This document shows, piece after piece, positions 8,594 through 17,327 of a stretch of 64,000 bases of DNA. Location of the stretch: NCBI GenBank assembly GCA_030247675.1, contig JAOTRX010000012.1, positions 90,314 to 154,313 on the forward strand, read 5' to 3'. A program made the position numbers and the translations under genes. The stretch is from Desulforhopalus sp. GTDB lineage: Bacteria > Desulfobacterota > Desulfobulbia > Desulfobulbales > Desulfocapsaceae. Numbering within the stretch: the stretch's first letter is position 1; every line of letters begins with the position of its first letter. The notes under the pieces were generated by a model. It made no database searches, was not told the DNA's origin, and was given only the letters and a program-made list of their open reading frames with translations.

Positions 8594-9613
8594 TTAGTTT
8601 TTTTCTGTTAATGAAAGATACAGCGCTTCAAAGACGGCCATTCCCTGTTCCAGGGTTTCGCCGTCGGACAAGGTCTTGTTGCGGATTCCTTTTAAAATCA
8701 TCTCGACCCCGAGGGTTTCGGGCATTGCAAATTTACCATCTTTAATATCGATATCGTGGACAATAGCGGCAAGGGTGTCGATACCCTTGCTGGTCAGGCC
8801 AAAACTTTCAACGAGAACCTCGAAGGTGCATAAATCGTCGATATGGGTGAAATCGCCGTTACGAACATCAAAGGTAACCTCGCCTTCACCCCTCGTGGCC
8901 TGTAATTCCTTTTCGTCCAGGAAGGCAAAGATCGCCTGTGGATCAATAAAGCGGCGGATCAACCAGGCGCAGGCCATTCTGTCGACAAAAGGTCGCTTGC
9001 GGGTCAGCCACTGCCGGCCACCGAACATTTCAATTCGTTTGCCACTTTCCAATTGGCGTAGAGCCAATCCCTTCGGGCCGCCGGCGATGGCGGTGAGTGC
9101 CTCTAACTGGCCCTTGAGCGCAACAAGACGGTGTGCCAGGTTTTGACCTGATTCCGATTGAAAGAAGTCGCGGTGTTGAACCGCCTGGAAATCGGCCTGG
9201 ATCTTTTCAAACTGCCGGAAAAGAGAGGTGGTCTTCTTGTCCTTGCCGCCCTTTCGCAGATTGTCGATCCTGCCGGACAGCTCGTCGATTTTGACGCCGA
9301 CTTCCTGGTATTGCAGCTGTCTCTGTTCATTGAAGAGGGCGATAATCTCCTGAGTTTGCAGAGGTTCGATATTCTCGGTGGTGACAAGGAGCCCTTCACC
9401 CTTCAGGCCGGGAAGCTCAGCAAGCATCCATTGTAGGGCTTCATGGTTGTCTTCCCGGTACGGCAGGATATATACCCCGCCCTTTAATTGTACAGCTCCT
9501 GACTTGTTGAGCTTTCTCCATATTTTCACACGGTTGTTTACCGGAGTCGCCGGGATCGAATAAAAAAACAGCAGCCATTTTGGGGTATGAATCTCTTCCA
9601 TGTCAGGGTCCAT
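8594..9613 (-). CDS. chrB: Chromate resistance protein ChrB
   Basis: 339 aa. The N-terminal half has the ChrB N-terminal signature (PKWLLFFYSIPATPVNNR, KLNKSGAVQLKGGVYILP), followed by a helical linker rich in Lys/Glu. The C-terminal half has the ChrB domain (DRMACAWLIRRFIDPQAIFAF, VTFDVRNGDFTHIDDLCTFE). ChrB proteins are described as chromate-sensing repressors of chrBA operons, and some have a metal-dependent C-terminal domain. It is first in the operon, so autoregulation through the palindromes just upstream is a natural hypothesis. Two in-frame ATGs (9613 and 9601) are possible; neither has a clear Shine-Dalgarno. Confidence 0.87.
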   Translation of the reverse strand: MDPDMEEIHTPKWLLFFYSIPATPVNNRVKIWRKLNKSGAVQLKGGVYILPYREDNHEALQWMLAELPGLKGEGLLVTTENIEPLQTQEIIALFNEQRQLQYQEVGVKIDELSGRIDNLRKGGKDKKTTSLFRQFEKIQADFQAVQHRDFFQSESGQNLAHRLVALKGQLEALTAIAGGPKGLALRQLESGKRIEMFGGRQWLTRKRPFVDRMACAWLIRRFIDPQAIFAFLDEKELQATRGEGEVTFDVRNGDFTHIDDLCTFEVLVESFGLTSKGIDTLAAIVHDIDIKDGKFAMPETLGVEMILKGIRNKTLSDGETLEQGMAVFEALYLSLTEKN

Positions 9614-9620
9614 TTTTTGA

Positions 9621-9685
9621 TAAGCGCTTAGGTAAAAGTATCATCTGTTACAAAAATAAGTAACGTTTGATATTGTTGTTGTCAA
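9621..9685 (-). promoter_or_regulatory. Putative chr operon promoter with two operator-like palindromes
   Basis: On the minus strand a -35 TTGACA (9685-9680) is followed at 17 bp by TACTTA (9662-9657). An inverted repeat GTTAC-N8-GTAAC (9647-9664) covers the -10, and a perfect 10-bp palindrome TAAGCGCTTA (9621-9630) lies 8 bp before the chrB ATG. Repression by ChrB is inferred. Confidence 0.5.
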
Positions 9686-9751
9686 GGAAGGTGCTTGGAA
9701 AATTTCCGCGAATGCTCAACCTTTTTTATGAATACGCCGGCAGAAAGGCAT

Positions 9752-9781
9752 TTGACACCTTTGCAAGACAAGGCATACAAT
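9752..9781 (+). promoter_or_regulatory. Sigma-70-type promoter of the erythromycin-esterase-family gene
   Basis: TTGACA (9752-9757) and TACAAT (9776-9781) are separated by 18 bp, 75 bp before the ATG at 9857. Confidence 0.55.
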
Positions 9782-9856
9782 GAAACTTCTTCACGCAATA
9801 TTACAGTGTTTCCGGGTATTCTTCCCGGTCAGGACAAAACAAGAGGAGGATAAAGG

Positions 9857-11179
9857 ATGAGAAGTTTGATTGGCAGGCTTATGAGTATTTTTGTCCTGCA
9901 GAGTATCGTGATCCTTGCCTTGCCGGGATTTACTCACGCCGGGGAGACTGCCACCGGACAGGAACAGGCGGGGCGGCAGCTGCCGGTTTATGCCACCGAT
10001 GCCGGCAAGGGTCTGCCTTATATGATTGAGCTGATGCGCGGCAGGAAGGCCTTCCTCCTTGGTGATGCCACCCACGGAACTGAAGAATTTTACGCCTTTC
10101 GCAAACGGGTGACCAGGCACCTCATCCGCGACTTGGGGGTGCGGGTGGTAGTACTGGAGGCAGAATGGGACGGTGGTAAAATGGTTGACGAGTATATCCG
10201 GGGCCTTTTACCTGGGACTGTTTGTGCCCGCCAGCTCCTGCCGCAGGCCTTCAAATACTGGCCGGTCTGGGTATGGGCCAATGAAGAGCTGGTCGAGTTT
10301 GTTGAATGGCTTAAGGAATTTAACAGTCACCTGCCGCCCGATAAGATGGTTCGCTGCCGCGCTATGGATATGCAGTTCGCGATAGGCGCAGCCCTTGAAT
10401 CGCTCGCCGGGGTATGGCCGGCAGACTCCAGGCATGGCCGAATCTACGACGACCTTCGCCGGTGGTGGCGCCAATATGAGGATTACCCCATGCGCTATAA
10501 TTTCGCCTATGCAGAGGGCCGCGACACCGGCAACCTTATGGCGACCGAGCTTCTCAGCGACCTGCCCGCGGGGGATAAGGAATGGCGGCAGCGGCTGATC
10601 ATGTTGATCGCTGCCGAGGAGTATTACCGGGTCATGTCGTACAATCAGTACGAATCCTGGAATATCCGCTCACGGCATTTTTCCGGATATATTGAGGATA
10701 TTCTGCAGGAGCCGGAAGGGGCCAAGGGCGTTGTCGTGTGGGCCCACAACAGCCATGTCGGTGACATGTCCGCCACCGATGTCCAGGGTACCGGCCTCAC
10801 CAGCTTTGGCGCCCTGTTGCGGGAGCGTTTGGGCAAGGATCAGGTGTTTATCCTCGGCAGTGCCGGGTATAGCGGTACCGTCCTGGCCGCAATCGAGTGG
10901 TATCAGGACCCGGTGGAAATGGTTGTACCACCGGCCGCTCCGGGGTCGCTGGAGGCGATTCTTGACAGCGGCGGCTGGGACAATTCGCTGCTGGTGTTTG
11001 AAGATGATGAGCAGAGGGAAAAATGGTCGATGCCCTTGTTGCACCGGGGCATTGGTGTCGCCTACAATGCCCAGGCGGAAATGCCCAGTTATTATCTTAC
11101 CGCACGAATCAGCTCGCGTTACGACGCCGTGGTTTTCTGGCGTAAAACTAGATCTTTGCAGTTGATGGCCGATCCCTGA
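9857..11179 (+). CDS. Exported erythromycin-esterase-family protein
   Basis: 440 aa with AGGAGG 7 nt before the ATG and a clear signal peptide (hydrophobic core ending near THAGE). The mature part is the erythromycin esterase/succinoglycan-biosynthesis-like fold: LLGDATHGTEEFYAFRKRV, VVVLEAEWDGG, and GVVVWAHNSHVGDMS. In characterised Ere enzymes a Glu-x-x-His pair and a downstream Arg are catalytic. Here the His and Arg are kept, but the Glu position is Asp (GDATHG). A periplasmic hydrolase acting on an ester or lactone is the likely role; macrolide resistance should not be assumed, since most family members have unknown substrates. Confidence 0.82.
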   Translation: MRSLIGRLMSIFVLQSIVILALPGFTHAGETATGQEQAGRQLPVYATDAGKGLPYMIELMRGRKAFLLGDATHGTEEFYAFRKRVTRHLIRDLGVRVVVLEAEWDGGKMVDEYIRGLLPGTVCARQLLPQAFKYWPVWVWANEELVEFVEWLKEFNSHLPPDKMVRCRAMDMQFAIGAALESLAGVWPADSRHGRIYDDLRRWWRQYEDYPMRYNFAYAEGRDTGNLMATELLSDLPAGDKEWRQRLIMLIAAEEYYRVMSYNQYESWNIRSRHFSGYIEDILQEPEGAKGVVVWAHNSHVGDMSATDVQGTGLTSFGALLRERLGKDQVFILGSAGYSGTVLAAIEWYQDPVEMVVPPAAPGSLEAILDSGGWDNSLLVFEDDEQREKWSMPLLHRGIGVAYNAQAEMPSYYLTARISSRYDAVVFWRKTRSLQLMADP

Positions 11180-11201
11180 ATCGACGAGTATTCCCCGCAA
11201 T

Positions 11202-13094
11202 CTACGGGGTGCAGCCGCCGGGTGTTGATGGGTAGAGATCTTCAAGGGTGAAGGTAGTGGTGATAATCTGCTCGCCTCTTTGCACCTTGATGGGGATGGT
11301 CGTGCCCGCAGGGCCGCGCAACAGCTCGCGAAGATGGACAATGAGGTGGTCCGGACCGATAATCTCTCCTGCCAGTTCCAGGATGAGATCGCCAACGGCA
11401 AGTCCGGCCTTGGTTGCCGGGCAGTCACTGGCCAGGTAGGAGATCATCGCCTGATTATTTTCCGCCCGGCCGATGATCATCCCGGATTTGTCCTGGGGAA
11501 AGGCCTTGTTGAAGGATTTACCCTCTTCAAGGGTGATTTTCTGTTCTGGGTAGTTGAGAAAGAGGTGGAAATGGCGGAGTGTCGAGTTGCCGAGATTGCC
11601 GCCGACCTCGCCCAGGGCGGTGGCCCCGACGCCTTTTTCGACGGGAATGGAGATCAGGGGCCGATCCAGGCGGAAGCGGTCGATTTGCAGGCAGTTGAAT
11701 TGGATGTTCTTCTCAAGGGACACCCCGGCCATCCCCTGGCTGACGATCTCCACCCCGGCCCTTTTCTCAAGCCCGTGTTTTTCCGCAAAAGGGTAGTGGA
11801 TGGAGCTGTGGTAGGAACCGAGATCAAGGCTCCACAGGCTTGCATACTTACCGTCGACTACGGTCGGCAGGGTGAATGTCCGGTATTTCAGCGGGGCGCT
11901 GAGTGTCACTCCGGAACCCTGGTAGACAAAGGTGGCGGGGTCGTGAAAGGTGACAAGCTGCTGGTCGTAATCGACCTCGACGACGAAGCGGGAGAGAAAG
12001 TCATAGCCAAGGATACCGGCCATCACCGGCTCGTAGCTTCTTGCCGACAGGTCTTTGGCCGCGTACATCTTTTGACTGTCAAAGCGGATGGAGCCAACCT
12101 GATGGTCGGGTACCCCGACGAAGTAGAGATCAAAGAGCTCACCAAAACCATAGCCGCGAATACTGCCTTCCACCTTCAGGCCATGCTGTTCGGCATAGTC
12201 CTTATCGATGATCGACATCGAGGCGCCGCTGTCGAGAACCCAGTAACGGGTGTCGCCGCCGACTGTTACCGGTAAGTAAATGAGATTTTCAATAAACTGG
12301 AAGGGAATTGTCGCCTTGTCGGCACCGTCCTTGAAGTGATAGCCCTTTTCTCGTTGTGGCGGGGAAAAGAGTTTGTCGTCGACCGGCGGGTTGTTTTCGA
12401 AGGCGGTCGTCCAGGTTTCTTCAGTCTTGTTCCAGGGGTGATAGGTGTTGTGCTGGTGGAAGGAGAGTACCAGGCCGTCGACGATTTTGTAGTCGTCGTA
12501 ATAGCTCTCTATCTCCATGTCCGGCTGGCGGTGCAGGGACGCGGTCATGAACATGGTCTGGGTGTCATAAAAGAAGTGGCCGCGGTCGGTGTTGATGGTG
12601 TTGTCGAGGATGAGCTCGTAGCAGGGCCGGCCCTTTACCACCTTGACTCCGCCGAAGGTCAGGGCAAAATACGGTGACTGGCGATTCAGGTGTTCGTACC
12701 GGTCGATGAGCAGGCTGATCTGCCGCCGTTTCAGAGTGTCTTCATCTTTCAGGACCAGTTGCTGGCCGTTGGTGTCGAAGAACCAGGCATAGTCGCCGCT
12801 ATCGCCGGTGATCTGGGTAATGATAGAATAATCCTCTTCCGTCCGGTACTGCAGGGGGCGTTTTTCCCAATGTTTGAAGGTGCCCTGCAGGCCGTCGTAG
12901 TGAACCCGGCCCTCACTGGTACTGGTGATGCTGTTGTTGAGCCGCTCAAGGCCGCCCACCGCCTCGTAGTGGCGGAGGAGGATCTGGTAGGGGTCGGAGA
13001 GATCGATGATCTCGTCGACCGCCGCCGCCGAAGAGGCGAAGAGGAAGGTTAGAAGGAGGCTGAAAATCCGGAATGCAGGGTGAAAGAAGCGCAT
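11202..13094 (-). CDS. Exported LolA-like / retropepsin-like aspartyl protease / PDZ protein
   Basis: About 630 aa with signal peptide (ILLTFLFASSAAA-type core). Residues ~35-260 resemble an outer-membrane lipoprotein-sorting (LolA) fold, including YEAVGGLERLNNSITSTSEG. A retropepsin-type domain follows with VLDSGASMSIIDKDYAEQHG. A second, degenerate copy has LDLGSYHSSIHYPFAEKHG, where Leu-Gly replaces the catalytic Ser/Thr-Gly. A C-terminal PDZ domain (about residues 540-625; AGLAVGDLILELAGE) would bind a peptide tail. The second of two adjacent ATGs (13094) fits GGAG at 5 nt. It is last in the envelope locus, 11 bp after the OmpA gene. It is probably periplasmic; its substrate is unknown. 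Confidence 0.78.
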   Translation of the reverse strand: MRFFHPAFRIFSLLLTFLFASSAAAVDEIIDLSDPYQILLRHYEAVGGLERLNNSITSTSEGRVHYDGLQGTFKHWEKRPLQYRTEEDYSIITQITGDSGDYAWFFDTNGQQLVLKDEDTLKRRQISLLIDRYEHLNRQSPYFALTFGGVKVVKGRPCYELILDNTINTDRGHFFYDTQTMFMTASLHRQPDMEIESYYDDYKIVDGLVLSFHQHNTYHPWNKTEETWTTAFENNPPVDDKLFSPPQREKGYHFKDGADKATIPFQFIENLIYLPVTVGGDTRYWVLDSGASMSIIDKDYAEQHGLKVEGSIRGYGFGELFDLYFVGVPDHQVGSIRFDSQKMYAAKDLSARSYEPVMAGILGYDFLSRFVVEVDYDQQLVTFHDPATFVYQGSGVTLSAPLKYRTFTLPTVVDGKYASLWSLDLGSYHSSIHYPFAEKHGLEKRAGVEIVSQGMAGVSLEKNIQFNCLQIDRFRLDRPLISIPVEKGVGATALGEVGGNLGNSTLRHFHLFLNYPEQKITLEEGKSFNKAFPQDKSGMIIGRAENNQAMISYLASDCPATKAGLAVGDLILELAGEIIGPDHLIVHLRELLRGPAGTTIPIKVQRGEQIITTTFTLEDLYPSTPGGCTP

Positions 13095-13105
13095 CATGTC
13101 TCCAC

Positions 13106-13717
13106 TCAGCGGACCATGACTTCAACTCTGCGGTTTTTTGGCTCGGCGACGTTGTCGGCTGTTGGAATGAGTGGGTTGCCCTCGCCATGATAGATGATGG
13201 TCATATCTTCCGCACTGACCTTTTCCTTGCGGAGGATGTCGTGGACCAGCTGGGCCCGTTCCAGAGAAAGCCTGCGATTGTAGTCGTCGCTTCCCTTTCG
13301 GTCGGTATGGCCGATGATGGAGATATCCCTCGATTGGCGTTTTTTGATAGCCGCCAGGATGTCACCGACGAGCTTTTTCGAATCATCGGTCAACTCGTTG
13401 GAATTAAACTGAAAATAGAGGAGAAAGCTTTCCGGCGCCAGGGGCTGGACTTGCAGGGCAGCCTCGAATACCTGTTGGGTTTCTTCGGCCTTGATAGCTG
13501 TCGGAGGAGATGGTGCGCTGTCGCGGCCCTTCAAAAAAATGGCTTTGCCATCTTCTTGAAGTACCCCGCTGCCCTTATCGGTTGCAACCTGAAGTGCGCC
13601 CACCGAACCGTCCTTCGCTGGACTGAGGACAACAAAAGACTCCTTGCCACCGCAGCCAGTCAGGAGGGCGACGACCAAGAGGAGAAAAAAACATCTGAGG
13701 TTCATAGTGTTCTCCAT
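13106..13717 (-). CDS. OmpA-family peptidoglycan-binding lipoprotein
   Basis: 203 aa. The lipobox LLTGCGG near residue 22 gives a lipidated N terminus. The C-terminal ~105 residues form an OmpA domain (FQFNSNELTDDSKKLVGDIL, SIIGHTDRKGSDDYNRRLSLERAQ, PKNRRVEVMVR) with the Asp and Arg that bind diaminopimelate. The middle (SPAKDGSVGALQVATDKGSG) resembles a short beta domain found before OmpA modules. The ATG has GGAG at 6 nt. It lies between the FecR-domain gene and the protease gene and likely anchors the locus product to the cell wall. Confidence 0.85.
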   Translation of the reverse strand: MENTMNLRCFFLLLVVALLTGCGGKESFVVLSPAKDGSVGALQVATDKGSGVLQEDGKAIFLKGRDSAPSPPTAIKAEETQQVFEAALQVQPLAPESFLLYFQFNSNELTDDSKKLVGDILAAIKKRQSRDISIIGHTDRKGSDDYNRRLSLERAQLVHDILRKEKVSAEDMTIIYHGEGNPLIPTADNVAEPKNRRVEVMVR

Positions 13718-13781
13718 TTTTGGAGTTGAAAAAATGGCAGTTCGGGGCTCACAGATTGCCTATGCATCCCTGGGACTTGTC

Positions 13782-14240
13782 TTACTCGGCAAACCTCGCC
13801 TTGAAATTGGTTTCTTCTTTCAACATGCTGATCCGGCCCACCGGGGTGTCAAGCTCAACCGCGTGGGGCGCTAGTTTGCCGAGGAGGCCGGATTGATAGA
13901 CGAAGGTGCCGTGTTGCATATTGAGGCGCATGGCGTATTCGTTGGATGCCGGAGCGAAGGTGTATTTTTCCATGGAAACCCGGCTGATCGGGCCCATGGA
14001 GATGAGGGTATTGTCGTCGAGGAGGATGCCTATTGCCCCGTCCGAACCGGTGAGGATGGTGTCGCTCTGATAAATGCGGTCGTTGGGGAAGGCCGGTTTG
14101 GTCTTGCCGTCTCTCAGGATGGACACTAAGCCCCGCAGGCCTTTGACTTTGCCTATTGCCCTTTGCTCGGCGGAGCTTGTCAGAGGAAAGGAGAGGCAGA
14201 GCAGAAGAGCCAGACAACAGCTAAAAGCAGAATTTCTCAT
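13782..14240 (-). CDS. Exported FecR-domain protein
   Basis: 152 aa with a signal peptide (CLALLLCLSFPLTSSAEQ). The mature part fits the FecR periplasmic beta domain: IGKVKGLRGLVSILRDGKTKP, DTILTGSDGAIGILLDDNTLISMGP, MQHGTFVYQSGLLGKLAP. There is no N-terminal anti-sigma helix domain, so it is a free periplasmic FecR-type domain and not an anti-sigma factor. GGAG precedes the ATG. It is the third gene of the locus, 176 bp after the CsgG-like gene and 64 bp before the OmpA gene. Confidence 0.82.
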   Translation of the reverse strand: MRNSAFSCCLALLLCLSFPLTSSAEQRAIGKVKGLRGLVSILRDGKTKPAFPNDRIYQSDTILTGSDGAIGILLDDNTLISMGPISRVSMEKYTFAPASNEYAMRLNMQHGTFVYQSGLLGKLAPHAVELDTPVGRISMLKEETNFKARFAE

Positions 14241-14416
14241 GGTGATTCTCCGCTATCAGATACACCTCCGGACAGCTTGTCCGTTTGTAACGTCTCTCTG
14301 AACACAACATTTTTACGGCACTTTTTCATTCTCCCGGATTCAGTATGCCGCTGGCATTTATCGACTTATACCAGATGGGCATAGTATTTTTTAAAAAGAC
14401 AAGTTGCCCCCCATCC

Positions 14417-15832
14417 TTATCGCTGGTTCAGGCTCTTTTCAGCGTAGCCCTTCAGCTTTCTGTTGGGGGCCTCGCTTGCCACCTTGGAGAGGGTCGCCCG
14501 GTACTTGCTGTTGCCGGAAGCCCCTAATGCCTTACAAAGCCAGGACAAGGTGTCGACAGTGTCATTGCGGTCGTGATCGGTGCCGCTTGTCTTATAGCCG
14601 TTGAGCAGGATTTTTTCCACGACGTCGAGGACAACAGGATCGCGAAGATTCGACCTGACCATCAGCTGCGCTGCGTTCTTTTGCTCCCGAGTGTTGTTTG
14701 ACTCAAGCATGCGCAGGTACTTTGCCTGTTCGGAGGTAAGCGAGGGCATTTGTGGCGCTTGCGGGGGCGGTGCAAATTGAGGTGGAGGCGGCGGTGGGGT
14801 ATAGGTCTCTCGTTTCACCGAGACAGCAGGTTTGGCTGGTGGTTCATCTGCCGCTGGGCTGCTTGCGGTAAGCGTAATCGTGACGATTTTTTCCTCATTT
14901 GCGCCAACGGTAATCCACTCCTTGGCCATTCTGTAGCCGGACGCGGTAACTTCCACGTGGTACGGTCCGGGTTCAAGAATCATGCCCCGTTCGTATACCT
15001 GGCTGACATTGAGAAGACGAATCTTGGAACCAGCAGGCACCGTTTCGACGGTGAGCTTGGCTTTTTTTGGGCTGGTATCGATCATGCTCTTCACCAGCTG
15101 GCTGTAGTTGACCGATCCGGGGCTGGTTTCTTCGTCGATCTTGGCGGTGCATATTTTTTGCTGGACAGAGGTAATGGTAATTTTGCCGGTCTCAATACGT
15201 TCGACATCCAGCACCTCACCGGTCTTCGGATGTTTGATGATCTGTCCTTCCTTGTAGACGATAAAGCGCATGTTGGTTTTTACACCGGTGCGAATCCCGA
15301 GATCCAGGGTTACCGTATCACCGCTTCGATTCACGACATAGCCTTCAAGCGGGAAATTTTTAATAATCTTGTCGGACATTTCTATGACCATGTCCTGGAG
15401 CTTGGTGGTGGCGGAGCTTTTAATGTTTTCGGCGGCGATAATGGAAGCGCTTTCAACATCGATAATCCGGGCGTTAATCTCAGTTACCTCCCGCAGTTTC
15501 ATGACCGAGCCGGTGATGATGACCTTGACACCGAGGAGCTTGCCGATCTGGGTGGCACTGTTGGCGTCAACGATTCCGGTCATGGCCAGCTTCTGTTCGC
15601 CGAGAATCTTTTCCAGCATTCTCCTTTCGACCACATCGAAACGGCCTTCCCGGACCATGGCGGTTATGAACCATTCAGCGACAATGGTTCCCATGTCTTT
15701 GTTATCGAAGTTCTCACCCTGGAGTTGGAAATCGAGGACGGCAATCTTGGTCTTGCTGAAATCGGCGAAGGCTTGCAGGGGTATAAGCGATACAAAGAGT
15801 AAAAATAACAACGTGTTCGTAAACTTTCTCAT
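14417..15832 (-). CDS. CsgG/TolB-like envelope protein with PEGA domain and HEAT-like tail
   Basis: 471 aa from the ATG at 15832, chosen because GAGGAG lies 6 nt upstream and a signal peptide starts there (MRKFTNTLLFLLFVSLIPLQAFA). Residues ~25-165 match the CsgG family (IAVLDFQLQG, VAEWFITAMVREGRFDVVERRMLEKIL, GVKVIITGSV). A PEGA-type domain follows (KAKLTVETVPAGSKIRLLN, PGPYHVEVTASGYR), then a Pro-rich linker with six consecutive prolines, and a helical tail resembling HEAT repeats (about residues 375-471). There is no lipobox Cys, unlike CsgG itself. It is 38 bp after the FlgT-like gene, so the two are co-transcribed. Confidence 0.8.
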   Translation of the reverse strand: MRKFTNTLLFLLFVSLIPLQAFADFSKTKIAVLDFQLQGENFDNKDMGTIVAEWFITAMVREGRFDVVERRMLEKILGEQKLAMTGIVDANSATQIGKLLGVKVIITGSVMKLREVTEINARIIDVESASIIAAENIKSSATTKLQDMVIEMSDKIIKNFPLEGYVVNRSGDTVTLDLGIRTGVKTNMRFIVYKEGQIIKHPKTGEVLDVERIETGKITITSVQQKICTAKIDEETSPGSVNYSQLVKSMIDTSPKKAKLTVETVPAGSKIRLLNVSQVYERGMILEPGPYHVEVTASGYRMAKEWITVGANEEKIVTITLTASSPAADEPPAKPAVSVKRETYTPPPPPPQFAPPPQAPQMPSLTSEQAKYLRMLESNNTREQKNAAQLMVRSNLRDPVVLDVVEKILLNGYKTSGTDHDRNDTVDTLSWLCKALGASGNSKYRATLSKVASEAPNRKLKGYAEKSLNQR

Positions 15833-15870
15833 TTGAAGCTCCTCGGCCGATGAAACTTTTTTTCTGTATA

Positions 15871-16998
15871 TCATTGTAAATTCAAGGTAATACGATTGCC
15901 TGAGACATTGGTCACCACCAGTTTGCTGCCTTCAACGGCCTTGTTGTCGACCTGATCACAAAAACTGTCGGCAGTACCTTTAAAGAGTACGGAGAGCTCG
16001 AGCTTGCCTCCTCCAAAGTTTCTCTTGGTGACAGAAACGACGCCCTGCGTGTCTTCCAGCAGCTTGGCGGCACTTTTCTGGGTGCCGTAGCTTTTAACGC
16101 CGCTGATAACAACCTCGTAATTGGCGCCGTTGTTGACGGTATCCTGGAAGGAGGTGATGATTGCCTCAAAGAGTTTCTTGTCCATGAGGTTGGTGGCCGC
16201 TTTAGTCGCCGCCTGGGATTGAGCGATGTCGTCGGCGATATGGGCGGCGGCTCCGGTAGAGGACTTGGTGGCGACGATCCGTCCGTTCGAGCAGTTGACG
16301 ACCTTCACGGTGAGGCTCGCCTGGCCTGACTTCATCCCCGAACCTTTGAGGACCTCATTTTCAAGAAGACTTTTTTTGACGCTGCCGACCACCACATATT
16401 CCGCACCGTTTTCCGCGCCGAGTTTGGCAGCGGCCACTGGGTCGCCATCTATTGCTTTGCGAATAAAGGGATCATCTTTGGCCATGAGGGCTGCCGTTTG
16501 GGCCGGATCAACCAGCTCAAAACCTTTGCCCTGGAGAAAGTCGACGACGGCACTTTCGGCGTTGTGACCGCCCTGTTCCTGGATTAGCACCATGGTGCGA
16601 GGCTTGTCCATCGAGGCGAGGAGGATTTTCAGGGCCATGAGGTCGGCGGTAATCGAATCCAGGGAAACCACTGCCGAGATCTTGACGTGCCAGGTGTCGC
16701 CTTTTTGCTCCTCCTTGAGGGTGTCAAAACTGCGAACGGCGCCAAAGCTCTGGGTGATGACCTTGTCCTTTTTCAGGATGAAGTTCTCGACCTCGGTCTG
16801 AGAACTGAGGACAACCCCAATCCCTTCCTCTATTGCCGCCCTTTTTGCCTGAAGGAGTGCCTCCGGTTTGGTGGCGCCATAGCCTTCAGCGGTTATGGCC
16901 TTGTCACCGGTTTGTTTCCCGCCGGCCGGCTGTGCGCCAAGCACCAAACCAGGAGCGAGAAGAAGAATAACCATGAGGCTCAACAAGAGGTCTTTCAT
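15871..16998 (-). CDS. FlgT/LPP20-like exported protein
   Basis: 375 aa with a signal peptide ending near LGAQ. Residues ~33-115 fit the FlgT N-terminal/LPP20-type fold (ITAEGYGATKPEALLQAKRAA). The middle (about 135-260) resembles a TolB/CsgG-like alpha-beta domain (FLQGKGFELVDPAQTAALM, AEYVVVGSVKKS), and the C-terminal third is another small alpha-beta domain. FlgT, FlgO and FlgP-like proteins with CsgG-like folds build outer-membrane rings around flagella or secretion channels. No flagellar genes are near, so a ring or channel of another envelope machine is equally possible. First gene of the locus. Confidence 0.7.
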   Translation of the reverse strand: MKDLLLSLMVILLLAPGLVLGAQPAGGKQTGDKAITAEGYGATKPEALLQAKRAAIEEGIGVVLSSQTEVENFILKKDKVITQSFGAVRSFDTLKEEQKGDTWHVKISAVVSLDSITADLMALKILLASMDKPRTMVLIQEQGGHNAESAVVDFLQGKGFELVDPAQTAALMAKDDPFIRKAIDGDPVAAAKLGAENGAEYVVVGSVKKSLLENEVLKGSGMKSGQASLTVKVVNCSNGRIVATKSSTGAAAHIADDIAQSQAATKAATNLMDKKLFEAIITSFQDTVNNGANYEVVISGVKSYGTQKSAAKLLEDTQGVVSVTKRNFGGGKLELSVLFKGTADSFCDQVDNKAVEGSKLVVTNVSGNRITLNLQ

Positions 16999-17327
16999 GC
17001 CTTGACGTCCTTAGGGGATTTAGGTTCAAGCAGTGGGAAATGAAAGTTATTTCTAAGGAAAAAGAATATATTTTATCGGACAAAAATACAATGAGCATCC
17101 TAAATATTTTGGGAATTTTCTAGAACGATGGGGGGGCTTGTCGCCGTCATTTGGCTGCGGGGTCAGGCGTTTAAACTTTTGCCAGACAATCGGCGTGGCA
17201 TGTTTTGGTAAGGATCGGGTGGCGTAGGGCAGGGGATGGCGGATTTTAAAAAGGATGGGGAATAATTATTTTGCCGAAACCCATTGGTGATGATGCATGA
17301 AATGGGTTTCGACAGGCGATAGAGACG
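16999..17327. other. Non-coding spacer with a strong hairpin after the ketoacyl-synthase gene
   Basis: 329 bp. CGAAACCCATT (17275-17285) and AATGGGTTTCG (17301-17311) form a perfect 11-bp stem 17 bp after the stop of the minus-strand synthase gene. The trailing minus-strand sequence is A/T-rich but not a clean T run, so it is a probable terminator. The remainder, upstream of the FlgT-like gene, is AT-rich near 17050-17120; no gene seen. Confidence 0.55.
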
